Made by a program: the position numbers and the translations under genes. Below the pieces are notes generated by a model. That model did not search any database and was not told where the DNA came from. It worked only from the letters and a program-made list of their open reading frames with translations. This document shows positions 35,270-43,734 of a stretch of DNA of 64,000 bases, piece after piece; positions within the stretch are counted from its first letter, which is position 1, and each line of letters starts with the position of its first letter. Source of the DNA: Pseudanabaena galeata CCNP1313 (GTDB lineage: Bacteria > Cyanobacteriota > Cyanobacteriia > Pseudanabaenales > Pseudanabaenaceae); the NCBI RefSeq assembly GCF_029910235.1, contig NZ_CP112874.1, forward strand, positions 4,640,501 through 4,704,500, read 5' to 3'.

Positions 35270-35458
35270 ATGAACTGTCGATTTTGTAAAAATTATGATG
35301 CAACAGGTAGAAACGGTGGATATTGTAATTTGTTGTCTGTGGCAGTACAAGGAAAATGGGAAGCTTGTAGATGCTTTTCCCACAAGTTTTCTGAAAATCC
35401 TTTACCAGAAATAGAAAAGCCAACAACTATAGCTGTCGCCATTCTTGTTAGGACATAA
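35270..35458 (+). CDS. Small Cys-rich protein (62 residues)
   Basis: Starts MNCRFCKNYDATGRNGGYCNLLSVAVQGKWEACRCF. The Cys pattern C-x2-C...C...C suggests a zinc- or FeS-binding knuckle, and I associate this N-terminus with a conserved small cyanobacterial protein of unknown role. ATG at 35270. The last few codons (AVAILVRT) run into a family-B hairpin, so the C-terminus may have been altered by insertion. Confidence 0.7.
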   Translation: MNCRFCKNYDATGRNGGYCNLLSVAVQGKWEACRCFSHKFSENPLPEIEKPTTIAVAILVRT

Positions 35459-35511
35459 AACCCAAATAGTGTGAGGCGGCGCTTCGCGCCGCCTCACACT
35501 ATTTGGGTTTT
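35458..35511. repeat. Hairpin element family B
   Basis: Stem AAACCCAAATAGTGTGAGG on the shared GGCGGCGCTTCGCGCCGCC-type core. Flanked by GGACAT and TGTCC, an outer pair. Confidence 0.8.
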
Positions 35512-35563
35512 GATTTGTCCTGATAGAGGTGGCTATAGCTATAGTTCTAGTTTTGTTAATAAA

Positions 35564-35675
35564 ACGTCAGTTCGACGACTGTGAAAAATGGTAAGAATCG
35601 CTTAGCGATTCTTACCATTTTTCGCCATTTGCGTCGTGCGAAGCACGACGCAAATGGCTATATCGAACTCACGTT
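35564..35675. repeat. Double-hairpin MITE-like element, family C copy 2
   Basis: Terminal repeats AACGTCAGTTCGA / TCGAACTCACGTT (one mismatch); inner stems match copy 1 (23238) with paired substitutions (GCGTCGTGCGAAGCACGACGC here, GCGGCGTGCGAAGCACGCCGC there). Confidence 0.85.
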
Positions 35676-35721
35676 AATAAAAATCAAGACAAGCTGATAA
35701 ATTTTGTTGACGATTGATTTA

Positions 35722-35812
35722 CAGCGCTTTGCGCTCAAAACCAAACAAATATAAATCCTGAAAGCGCTGCTTTGCAGCGCTTTCAGGATTTATATTTTGG
35801 CTCGTTTGATCA
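35722..35812. repeat. Hairpin element family A, copy 6 (reverse orientation)
   Basis: Stem 35747-35797 perfect around TTT; flanks ACAGCGCTTTGCGCTCAAAA and TGGCTCGTTTGATC. Confidence 0.8.
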
Positions 35813-35828
35813 GCAATTGCGGTAATGA

Positions 35829-37238
35829 TTAATGGCGCGATCGCCATGTTTCTAAAAAGTCATTAATTTCTTGCATTAACCATTCCTTCTCAGGACGGCT
35901 TAACCCTAACCCAAACTTATGGACATAAATGCCTTGATTTAAACGTAACTCCATTACGGGCTGGTTATTAACTTCGTAAGAACTCTTGAGTTCAACTTGT
36001 CGCAAATCTTGGGTTTTGCCTTGGGCATGGCGCTTGATTCCTAAAACGTCCCAATCAATACTGAAAGTGCGATCGCTAATTACTAAACAAACCTTGCCAA
36101 AGACAATCGATAAACCCGCATACGCCATGCCAATACCGATAATCCAAAAGGGAATTGAGAAAAGAGCAAAAAGTCCTGCCCTCAGAGCCATTGATGTCCA
36201 GACAATCAAAAAACCATTCCAAAAAATTGCAAATGATAGGATGCTTGCGCCATCACCACGCAGCCCCGTAGGTGGAATCTCAACTTTTAAACCACTATCA
36301 GTCTTTTTTAATTCAATGCGACTACCAAGGGGCTGGGGATATTGATATTTTGTAACGGGGCGATCGCTGTTGCGGTTAAGTAAACGACTGATTTCTAGAT
36401 CGCTGATCCGACTTTCCAGTGATGGCAAGGTGGGAGTTCGCAAAGCTTGAAGGGCTTGCTGGGCGCTACTGAATCGATCTTCGATCGCAGGTTCAATCAT
36501 TTTTTCCAGCCAATCAGCAAAATGCGATGAAATGCTAACGGAGTCACGAAAACTGATCTTGAACTTGATTTCAGGTAAATCCGCAGGCGATCGCCCCGTC
36601 AATAAAAATAAAATCGTTGCACCAAGCGCATATAGGTCGGTCGCAGGAACAGCCTTACCCCGAAATTGTTCGGGTGGCATATATCCGTAAGTGCCAACAA
36701 CTGTACTGCCCCCCACCTGTGTACTGCGATAAGTGTCCTGAACTGCACCAAAATCTACCAAAGCAATTTTACGATTGGGTTGAAGAATTATATTTTGAGG
36801 TTTGATATCACGATGGATGACGGGCGGTTTGAGTTGATGTAGATAGCTCAACACCTCTAGCACTTGCTCAGCAATCTGTTTAATATCTTCCTCGCTGCTA
36901 TGCCAGCCGTCAGCGATCGCCTGTGCGAGAGATTTTCCCTCTACCAGTTGCTGCACGATGTAAAAATCGCGATCGCGATTAGTATCAATCTGAAAATAGT
37001 CTAGATAACGGGGAATGGCAGGATGATCGAGTTGAGAAAGTACCTTTGCTTCCCGCTCAAATAATTCCAGTACTTTCCACTCATTCATGCGTCGAAATGA
37101 TAGGGCTTTTAATGCCACGCGATCGCCTGTTTGGGCATCAAAAGCAGCATAGGTGATGCCAATACCACCTTGTCCCAGAATGCTAGCAATACGGTAGCGA
37201 GATTGGATAATTTCCCCAACTTGATGTAGTTCTGTCAC
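35829..37238 (-). CDS. Ser/Thr protein kinase with C-terminal membrane region
   Basis: A 469-residue kinase. The domain (about 15-280) has GQGGIGITY (22-30), K44 in VALKAL, the catalytic loop IHRDIKPQNI (D144), DFG at 162-164 and PPEQFRG. A linker with an ISDLEISRLL helix follows, then two hydrophobic helices (about 325-375: ILSFAIFWNGFLIVW, GLFALFSIPFWIIGIGMAYAG) and a cytoplasmic tail. All catalytic residues are present, so unlike the kinase at 14910 it should be active. Membrane-bound signalling kinase; substrate unknown. Confidence 0.92.
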   Translation of the reverse strand: MTELHQVGEIIQSRYRIASILGQGGIGITYAAFDAQTGDRVALKALSFRRMNEWKVLELFEREAKVLSQLDHPAIPRYLDYFQIDTNRDRDFYIVQQLVEGKSLAQAIADGWHSSEEDIKQIAEQVLEVLSYLHQLKPPVIHRDIKPQNIILQPNRKIALVDFGAVQDTYRSTQVGGSTVVGTYGYMPPEQFRGKAVPATDLYALGATILFLLTGRSPADLPEIKFKISFRDSVSISSHFADWLEKMIEPAIEDRFSSAQQALQALRTPTLPSLESRISDLEISRLLNRNSDRPVTKYQYPQPLGSRIELKKTDSGLKVEIPPTGLRGDGASILSFAIFWNGFLIVWTSMALRAGLFALFSIPFWIIGIGMAYAGLSIVFGKVCLVISDRTFSIDWDVLGIKRHAQGKTQDLRQVELKSSYEVNNQPVMELRLNQGIYVHKFGLGLSRPEKEWLMQEINDFLETWRSRH

Positions 37239-37282
37239 AACTCTTTTTCACCTCATGTTTGCCATCGTAATAATGATTTTAG

Positions 37283-37323
37283 AGGCAAAGGATTGCCGCG
37301 CTCTGCGCGGCAATCCTTTGCCT
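37283..37323. repeat. Hairpin after aat
   Basis: AGGCAAAGGATTGCCGCG / CGCGGCAATCCTTTGCCT around CTCTG, 3 bp from the aat stop; likely a bidirectional terminator for aat and the kinase intergenic space. Confidence 0.75.
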
Positions 37324-37325
37324 AT

Positions 37326-37928
37326 TTAAGGTTTGGTTACAGAAATTGGTGTGAAGTTGCAAGATTTGGTTAAAGCTTGCTTTAGCAAAGCTTGGTAACT
37401 GTCATCATCAATCTCAAAGGCTCCAAACCTCTCCAGATGTGGATTCATTAATTGAGCATCAAATAAACTATACCCATGCGATCGCAAATGCTCTACTAAC
37501 TTCACCATCGCTACCTTCGAGCCTTCGGGAATTTTAAAAAACATCGACTCGCCAATAAATACGCCGCGTATGGCAATCCCCAAAATCCCTCCTGCCAATT
37601 GCTCCCCTTGCCATGTCTCAAAACTATGCGCCCATCCTGCTTTGTGTAAATTGCTATAAAGTGATCGCAGTTCTTTAGAGATCCATGTGGTTTCGCGATC
37701 GGCACATCCTTCTACCACTTGCTCAAAGGCGGTATCGATCTTAACTTCAAAGCGATTTTGGTTGATAACTCGCTGCAAAGATTTAGGATATCGAAAGTGC
37801 TGATCAAGTGGGATCAAGGTGCGGCTGTTAGTGTAATACCACTCAATCGGCTCTCCATCACCCTCTGACATCAAAAAGTAGCCTTGGGTATAACCTTCGA
37901 TAACGCTACGGATATTAAATCTTTCCAC
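37326..37928 (-). CDS. aat: Leucyl/phenylalanyl-tRNA-protein transferase
   Basis: A 200-residue enzyme that adds Leu or Phe to proteins with N-terminal Arg or Lys, feeding the N-degron (ClpS/ClpAP) pathway. Family blocks seen: IEGYTQGYFLMS, WISKELRSLYSNLHKAGWAHSFETW, GGILGIAIRGVFIGESMFF, SKVAMVKLVEHLRSHGYSLFDAQLMNPHLERFGA. ATG at 37928. Normal length; no neighbour in the same pathway. Confidence 0.94.
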   Translation of the reverse strand: MERFNIRSVIEGYTQGYFLMSEGDGEPIEWYYTNSRTLIPLDQHFRYPKSLQRVINQNRFEVKIDTAFEQVVEGCADRETTWISKELRSLYSNLHKAGWAHSFETWQGEQLAGGILGIAIRGVFIGESMFFKIPEGSKVAMVKLVEHLRSHGYSLFDAQLMNPHLERFGAFEIDDDSYQALLKQALTKSCNFTPISVTKP

Positions 37929-38077
37929 GAAGTGTCTACACCTGTTTACCCAGTTTAAAAGACTTGAAGCAGATAATTAAACGAAAATTGATTGAAGATT
38001 AGTTAACAAAATCTTTTTGAAAATACCACCAACAAAAGCCTTTAATAGCATAAATGGTTTGCTGCGATTAAGTAAAT

Positions 38078-38386
38078 TTACTTAGTCATAGCAAACCATT
38101 TATTTACATAAATTGTTGTTAAATTGGTATTGAAATTCAGAATCTTTAAATAAGCCGATTCCGTTTGAATGATCATATTCTCTAAGATAGACATCCAAAA
38201 CTGGGATCGCTTAACGTTTTCTTTATAATCCGTTGCAAGAATTTTATTTGAGTCTAAATACTTAGTTGCTAAATTGTGGCTAGTTAAGGATTTGCCATCG
38301 AAAAATGAAATATAAATTTCGCTTGTTCCCTTTTGATAGGTATTGCAGCGATCCCCTAAAAAAATTAACATCGAAAAACCTGTCAA
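38078..38386 (-). CDS. Doubtful 102-codon frame in AT-rich spacer
   Basis: The frame overlaps the first copy of a degenerate direct repeat and has no recognisable motif (NLATKYLDSNKILATDYKENVKRSQFWMSILENMI). Its second copy is not open. Kept only as a low-confidence candidate, possibly a decayed gene. Confidence 0.2.
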   Translation of the reverse strand: MTGFSMLIFLGDRCNTYQKGTSEIYISFFDGKSLTSHNLATKYLDSNKILATDYKENVKRSQFWMSILENMIIQTESAYLKILNFNTNLTTIYVNKWFAMTK

Positions 38387-38583
38387 CCAAAAAAAATAAG
38401 TGACCCAACTTGGCTAGGTAAAAATTACCAATTGCCCTAGTTTAGACCACTTATTTTTTTGTGTTTTATTAATTTGGTATTTAAATTCAGAGCTTATATA
38501 TAAGCTAGCTCCGTTTGAATAATCCTATTGTGCTAGAAATTTTGTCAAATCTGGGATCGCTTAAACTTTTCTTTATACTTAAC
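38108..38583. repeat. Degenerate ~120-bp direct repeat in gene-poor AT-rich spacer
   Basis: 38108-38235 and 38466-38583 share a block running from TTGGTATT-AAATTCAG through CCGTTTGAAT to CTGGGATCGCTTAA. Between them AAAAAAATAAGTG and CACTTATTTTTTT (38388-38462) form an inverted repeat. The 37929-38942 spacer is otherwise AT-rich; nothing else is supported. Confidence 0.6.
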
Positions 38584-38942
38584 ATTGCGATTCTTGTTCT
38601 TGAGTAATTATACTTATTGTCTAACTCTCAGCAAATACTTTTTCGCAAGATTGTCAAAGAAATAGAGTTATACATTTTATTATTATTATTTCATTACCTT
38701 CTTGTTTATTTTTTATTTACCAAATAGTTATTCTAAAAAGACTGGATTAAATTTTTTAATCTTAAAAACATCCGAATTAACTTTTATTTCAGATCGAGAT
38801 GTTTTAGGCTAGCTTCTCTGTCTAATTTTATAGATGTTTCTAGTAGATTTTTCTAGCTATGAGAGTAGTGTTTTCCCTACCGCCAGAGACCATAGCAACA
38901 AGGGCATAATCATACATAGAAATGTCAGAAGGAGAAAAGTCA

Positions 38943-39632
38943 ATGTTTTTTCACCCATCCTATTTAATCCTGATCCCAGGGATGATCTTGATGTTTTGGG
39001 CGCAGCAACGGGTCAAAGCGACTTACGAAAAATATGCAGATATACGCTCAAGTCTGGGAATGACAGGCGAACAAGTTGCTAAAACAATCTTGCAACGCAT
39101 GGGTATTCATGATGTAACCGTAGAGCAAGTAGCAGGAGAACTGACCGATCATTATGATCCTTCTGCCAAAGCTGTGCGCCTATCAGAATCAGTGTATGCA
39201 TCTTCATCACTAGCGGCGGCAGCGATCGCTGCCCATGAATGCGGTCACGTTTTGCAGGATGTGCGCGGCTATCAATTTATGAATATTCGAGCCTCGCTAG
39301 TCCCAGTAGCAAATATTGGCGCAAACTTTGGCCCCATAATGGTGATGGCTGGGCTGTTCTTGACATCCCTTGGCAGTTTGAGTGTAGTTTTCATCAATAT
39401 TGGTATTGCTTTGTTTGCTAGTGCGATCCTATTTCACATTGTGACTTTACCTGTGGAGTTTGATGCTTCTAGCCGCGCTTTGCGATTAATTGATGAGTTA
39501 GGTATTCTCCAAGGCGAAGAAAATCGTGGCGCTCGTAAGGTGCTTAATGCCGCAGCTTGGACATATGTGGCTACGGCGATCTATGCGGCGCTGCAACTGG
39601 TGCAGTTGTTGTTAATCCGTGGCGATCGCTAA
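38943..39632 (+). CDS. Membrane zinc metallopeptidase (YugP family)
   Basis: A 229-residue membrane protein. The zinc motif is H98-E-C-G-H102 (AAHECGHVLQD), followed by three hydrophobic helices and a late acidic motif EFDASSRALRLIDELG that likely supplies the third ligand. N-terminal helix YLILIPGMILMFWAQQ. I choose the ATG at 38943 over the one at 38922, since the intervening AGAAGGAGAA is a strong ribosome site. Substrates of the family are unknown; it acts in the membrane. Confidence 0.9.
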   Translation: MFFHPSYLILIPGMILMFWAQQRVKATYEKYADIRSSLGMTGEQVAKTILQRMGIHDVTVEQVAGELTDHYDPSAKAVRLSESVYASSSLAAAAIAAHECGHVLQDVRGYQFMNIRASLVPVANIGANFGPIMVMAGLFLTSLGSLSVVFINIGIALFASAILFHIVTLPVEFDASSRALRLIDELGILQGEENRGARKVLNAAAWTYVATAIYAALQLVQLLLIRGDR

Positions 39633-39645
39633 TTACAACGCTTTA

Positions 39646-39690
39646 CAAATCAAAAAAAGACGGCGCATTGCGCTGTCTTTTTTTGATTTG
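39646..39690 (+). terminator. Terminator-like hairpin after the zinc peptidase
   Basis: CAAATCAAAAAAAGACGGCGC pairs with GCGCTGTCTTTTTTTGATTTG around a short loop, T-run inside the right arm. Confidence 0.75.
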
Positions 39691-40051
39691 ATTGTCTTTA
39701 AGTCATACCAATTAACGAAAGTATTGCCACACTTTCGTTAATTGAAAACCAAATCGAGCAAGGGTTTTAAAAACACAAAATGGCGTAGCCATTTTGTGTT
39801 TTGGTATCAAATACTATTTTGTTAATAGATTTCAGTTAAACTTTAGCTAATTTGATACAATAATCACATAAAGCAGGAGCTAAAAACTTGCTTTAGGGAC
39901 TTGCGATTAATTAAAGTACCTACGGCTTCGACTTCGCTCAGCCAACGTTGGCTGAGCGAAGTCGAAGCCATACAAACTCGGTGGTATATTTTTTCTCGTC
40001 AAGTCCCTTAGCTGATGAGATCCCTGAGTCATATCCTTGGAGTTTGAGGCG
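39691..40051. repeat. Hairpin-rich spacer before the NACHT gene
   Basis: Three palindromes: ATTAACGAAAGT.../ACTTTCGTTAAT (39710-39741), AACACAAAATGGC/GCCATTTTGTGTT (39770-39804), and a perfect 24-bp stem with GGCTTCGACTTCGCTCAGCC (39924-39971). No gene. Confidence 0.7.
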
Positions 40052-43000
40052 ATGATTGATTGGTTGGTAGTTTGGGGTGTGACACAGGCGGCTGGTGTAG
40101 TCGTTTATCCCATTTTAGAAAGTTTGGCTCAGGATGCGGCAAAGGATTATGGCAAGGACTTTTTTAAGGATTGCTTGAAAAAGGTGATTCACTTGCCTGA
40201 AAAGGATGTGCAGAAAGAAGCCTATGGCAAAGCGCTGAAGGTGTTTTTAGAACTGATTCAGGATGAACTGCTTGAAGCTGGCTATCAGGAGACATTGCTC
40301 AAAAAGTATTACATTCCTGCTCTGAAAAAGTTTATTGATCGCGAAGAAGTCGCATCAACTTTGGGGATGGCGTTTAATGTGGAATGTAAGGCGATCGATA
40401 CGGCGCTGTTGGTGCGGACTTGGGCGGCTTTGAATTCACCACTTTTGCCTGAAGATATGGATTGGGATTTTGTGTGTAAGTCCTACATCAAATCGGTCAA
40501 GAAACTTGTCCAGAATTCGGATAAGTTGCGTCCGATTTTTGAGGTGCAGACTTTGGACAAAATCGCCGATGCTACACAGGAATTAGCAGGAATTGCGCCA
40601 GCGTTTGATTTAGAGAAGTATGCGGAAGGGTTGCGGGAGCAGTATGGCAACTTGAAGCTGGAATCTCTCGATACGACTGGAGTTTATTACAACGAGTTGA
40701 AATTGTGGAAGATCTTTATTCCGCAGAATTTGCGGGAATGTCAGGAGTTTATTCCGCAGGTGTATGAGTTGCCGAAGGAGCGATCGCGGCTGTTGCAAGA
40801 AAGCGGACAGTTGGATGTGTTGGAACTTGCCGAAGCGGAATTAGAGAATCATCGCAAGCGCTATGTAGAGCAGCCGATTCGCGGGGTGTTTGAGGTATTG
40901 GGTAATCCGAATGAGTCGGCAAAAGATGGGATTGCTAAATATGCGGTGATCTTGGGCGATCCTGGATCAGGGAAATCGACATTGTTGCAATATCTGGCGC
41001 TGATTTGGGCGGAGCGACCTGTACGAGATTTGCCTTTGCATCCGTTACCGCTTTTGTTGGAGTTGCGTACCTATGCCCGTGATAAACAAGCTGGGAAATG
41101 TAAGGATATTGTTTCGTTTATTCATGGTGGGAATATTACCTGTCGGCTGAATCAGCAGGAGTTGCATGAAAAGCTGAAGAATGGAGACGTTATTGCCCTA
41201 TTTGATGGGATTGATGAGGTGTTCGATCCTGCATTGCGTGATGAGGTGGTGACGGATATCCATCGCTTTACGAATGAGTATCCTGCGGTGAGATCAGTTG
41301 CGACTTCGCGGTGGTTGGGCTATAAGGCTCAAAGGTTAAGGGATGCGGGGTTTCAGCACTTTATGCTGCAAGAGTTGAATGATGAGCAAATGCAAGAGTT
41401 TGTGGTGCGTTGGCATGATCTGAATTTTGCGGAGGGTGCGGATAAGGATCGCAAGCGGGAGCGGTTGCAGAAGGCGATCAGGGAGTCGCGATCGGGTGCG
41501 ACCTCCATCTGATAACCCGTTACTGCGTAAGCGTTCTAAGCTTCGTTAATTCAGATTATAATCCTTGATCGAATTCGATAAAAGGTATACTGGGTAAGAA
41601 TTTTGCTAATTTGAGAAGGTATCAGATAAAGGTCGCACCCTCGCGATCGATTAAGGAGTTGGCGGGTAATCCTTTGTTGTTGACGATGATGGCGATTCTC
41701 AATCGTAATCAGGAGTTACCTAGGGATCGTCCTGAACTGTATAACCAAGCTTCGAGGGTGTTGTTGCATCAATGGGATGTGGAACGGGCGCTAGTGGAGG
41801 ATCGGCGAATTGACCCGAAAACGATTGACTATCGAGATAAGCAGGCGATGTTGCGGAAGGTTGCTTATTATATGCAGTCGAGCGCGAAGGGTTTGGCGGG
41901 GAATTTGATTAGTGCGGCGCAGTTGGAGAGCATTTTGACGGATTACCTGAGGACGATTGAGGTGGAGAAGCCAAGGGAAATCGCCCGTATCATGATCGGT
42001 CAACTTCGCACGCGCAATTTCATTCTCTGCGATCTGGGTGGGGATTCCTATGGTTTTGTGCATCGGACTTTTTTGGAGTATTTTTGTGCGTGGGAGTTTG
42101 TCTGGCAGTTTAAGGAGTCGCAAACGCTGACGATTGAGCAGTTAATCAATGATGTGTTTGGTCAGCATTGGCAGGATGAGTCTTGGCATGAGGTTTTGCG
42201 GTTAATTTCGGGGATGATTGAGCCTAGATTTGTTGCCGATATTATTGATTTTCTTTTGGAGCAGAAAGTTGATAAAAATGCATATCTAGATGAGATTGGC
42301 AGACTAAAAAAAGAAGGAGTATCCAATCTATTAGTAGCAGTAGATTGTTTTGTTGAGGTGAGAAACAGAAGTTTGATTGCTCCTACATCAAGCAAGCTGC
42401 TAAAAACATTACAATATGAAGCCGAGAGAGAAACTCCTTATAAGTTCAATCCTGAATTGGCGGCTACACTCATAAATATCACTGCAAGTATTTGGCAAGA
42501 TAGCTATAACATGTTACCTTGGCTGAAGAAATGTTTAGAGTGCGATTCATATTCCTATATACCAATAGCGGCGGTACAAGCGATCTCTATAGGCTGGAAA
42601 GATGAAACTGATACCCTTCCTTGGCTAAAAGATCGCGCTCTTAACGATCAAAATAGTTTAGTGCGAAGGTCAGGGGTAAAAGCTATTGCTAGAGGCTGGA
42701 AAGATGAAACTGATACCCTTCCTTGGCTAAAAAACTGCGCTCTTAAAGATCAGAACGCATATGTGCGAAAGGAGGCGGTACAAGCGATTGCTAAAGGCTG
42801 GAAAGATGAAACTGATACTCTTCTTTGGCTAAAAGACCGCGCTCTTAACGATCAGAGTTGGGATGTGCAATGGGCTGCGGTACAAGGGATTGCTAAAGGC
42901 TGGAAAGAGGATCCTCAAACGTTTGATCTTTTGTGTGATCACGCTATGTATAATCCCTTTAAACGTCAGTTTGATTTTGAAAATAATCCCCGCCAAATTG

Positions 43001-43149
43001 CACTAGAAGCAATCCTCAAACATTACAGCGACAAACCTCAAACATTGGAATTATTGAAGACGATCGCTAACAACGATTCTGATGCAAAATTAAAGGAATT
43101 TGCGAAGAAGGAATTAGCAAAATTGAGTGAGAATCCCGTAGGGGCATAG
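40052..43149 (+). pseudogene. NACHT NTPase with HEAT-like repeats, broken by a MITE
   Basis: Removing 41494-41640 and one copy of the 8-bp duplication restores a single frame of 980 residues across ...IRESRS-IKELAGNPLLL. The N-terminal ~285 residues are helical and unnamed; the NACHT NTPase follows with Walker A GDPGSGKST (about 301-309) and Walker B LFDGIDEVFD (about 385), then ELAGNPLLLTMMAI and LRTRNFILCDLGGDSYGFVHRTFLEYF. The C-terminus holds three to four HEAT-like repeats of 37 residues with GWKDETDTLPWLKD. Bacterial NACHT proteins sense phage and trigger cell death; that role is inferred. As read, translation stops at 41512, after the Walker motifs but before the winged-helix and sensor region. 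ATG at 40052 preferred over TTG at 40037. Confidence 0.88.
41494..41640. mobile_element. 147-bp MITE inserted in the NACHT gene
   Basis: Ends GGGTGCGACCTCCATCTGAT / ATCAGATAAAGGTCGCACCC are inverted repeats (2 mismatches). The 8-bp TCGCGATC stands on both sides (41486-41493, 41641-41648). No ORF inside. Excision in silico restores the host reading frame exactly. Confidence 0.92.
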
Positions 43150-43445
43150 CATTTGCGCCACAATTTTTAAACCCCGCAACAATATCGATCTGCAAATGCT
43201 TTGCCCTCTATGCTCTCACAGATAAATTGTCCCTGCGTTGCAAGATTTAGGGCAAAGCATTCCCAGATTAAGGGTATCTGTAAATGGATAAATTTCTGCG
43301 GGAATGCTATGCCCCTACAATTCCTATAAATCCTATGCCTTCACAGATAAATTGTCCCTGCGTTGCGAGGTTTAGGGCAAAGCATTCCCAAATTAAGGCT
43401 ATCTGTAAATGCATAAATTTCAGCGTGAATGCTATGCCCCTACGA
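43140..43445. repeat. Repeated palindromic units behind the NACHT gene
   Basis: Two near-identical ~130-bp units (start CTTCACAGATAAATTGTCCC / CTCACAGATAAATTGTCCC) with GGGCAAAGCATTCCC...GGGAATGCTATGCCC palindromes, and one GGGGCATAGCATTTGCG unit. Same motif style as the array at 15913-16525. Confidence 0.8.
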
Positions 43446-43479
43446 TTCCTATAAATCCCACTTCCTCTGTGCTTTTTGC

Positions 43480-43553
43480 CCCCCCTAGCCCCCCAATTCT
43501 GGGGAGAACCATATTTTTAAGTCCCCCAGAATTGGGGGATTTAGGGGGCTAGA
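43480..43553. repeat. GC-rich palindrome
   Basis: CTAGCCCCCCAATTCTGGGG pairs with CCCCAGAATTGGGGG...GGGGGCTAG. No gene from 43446 to 43734. Confidence 0.75.
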
Positions 43554-43734
43554 CACCTAGAACTTTAAACGAGATTTTAAGGGTTGTGTAATTCTTAAAT
43601 GGGATCTTAACCTAAACCCATCACAACCTTAATCTGCAAATACTAGGCTATCTATACATTCACAGACTTTGATTTTTAGGAGTATATAATGAATTTAATA
43701 AAACCAAGACAAGATTTGGATAACGCATAAATTT

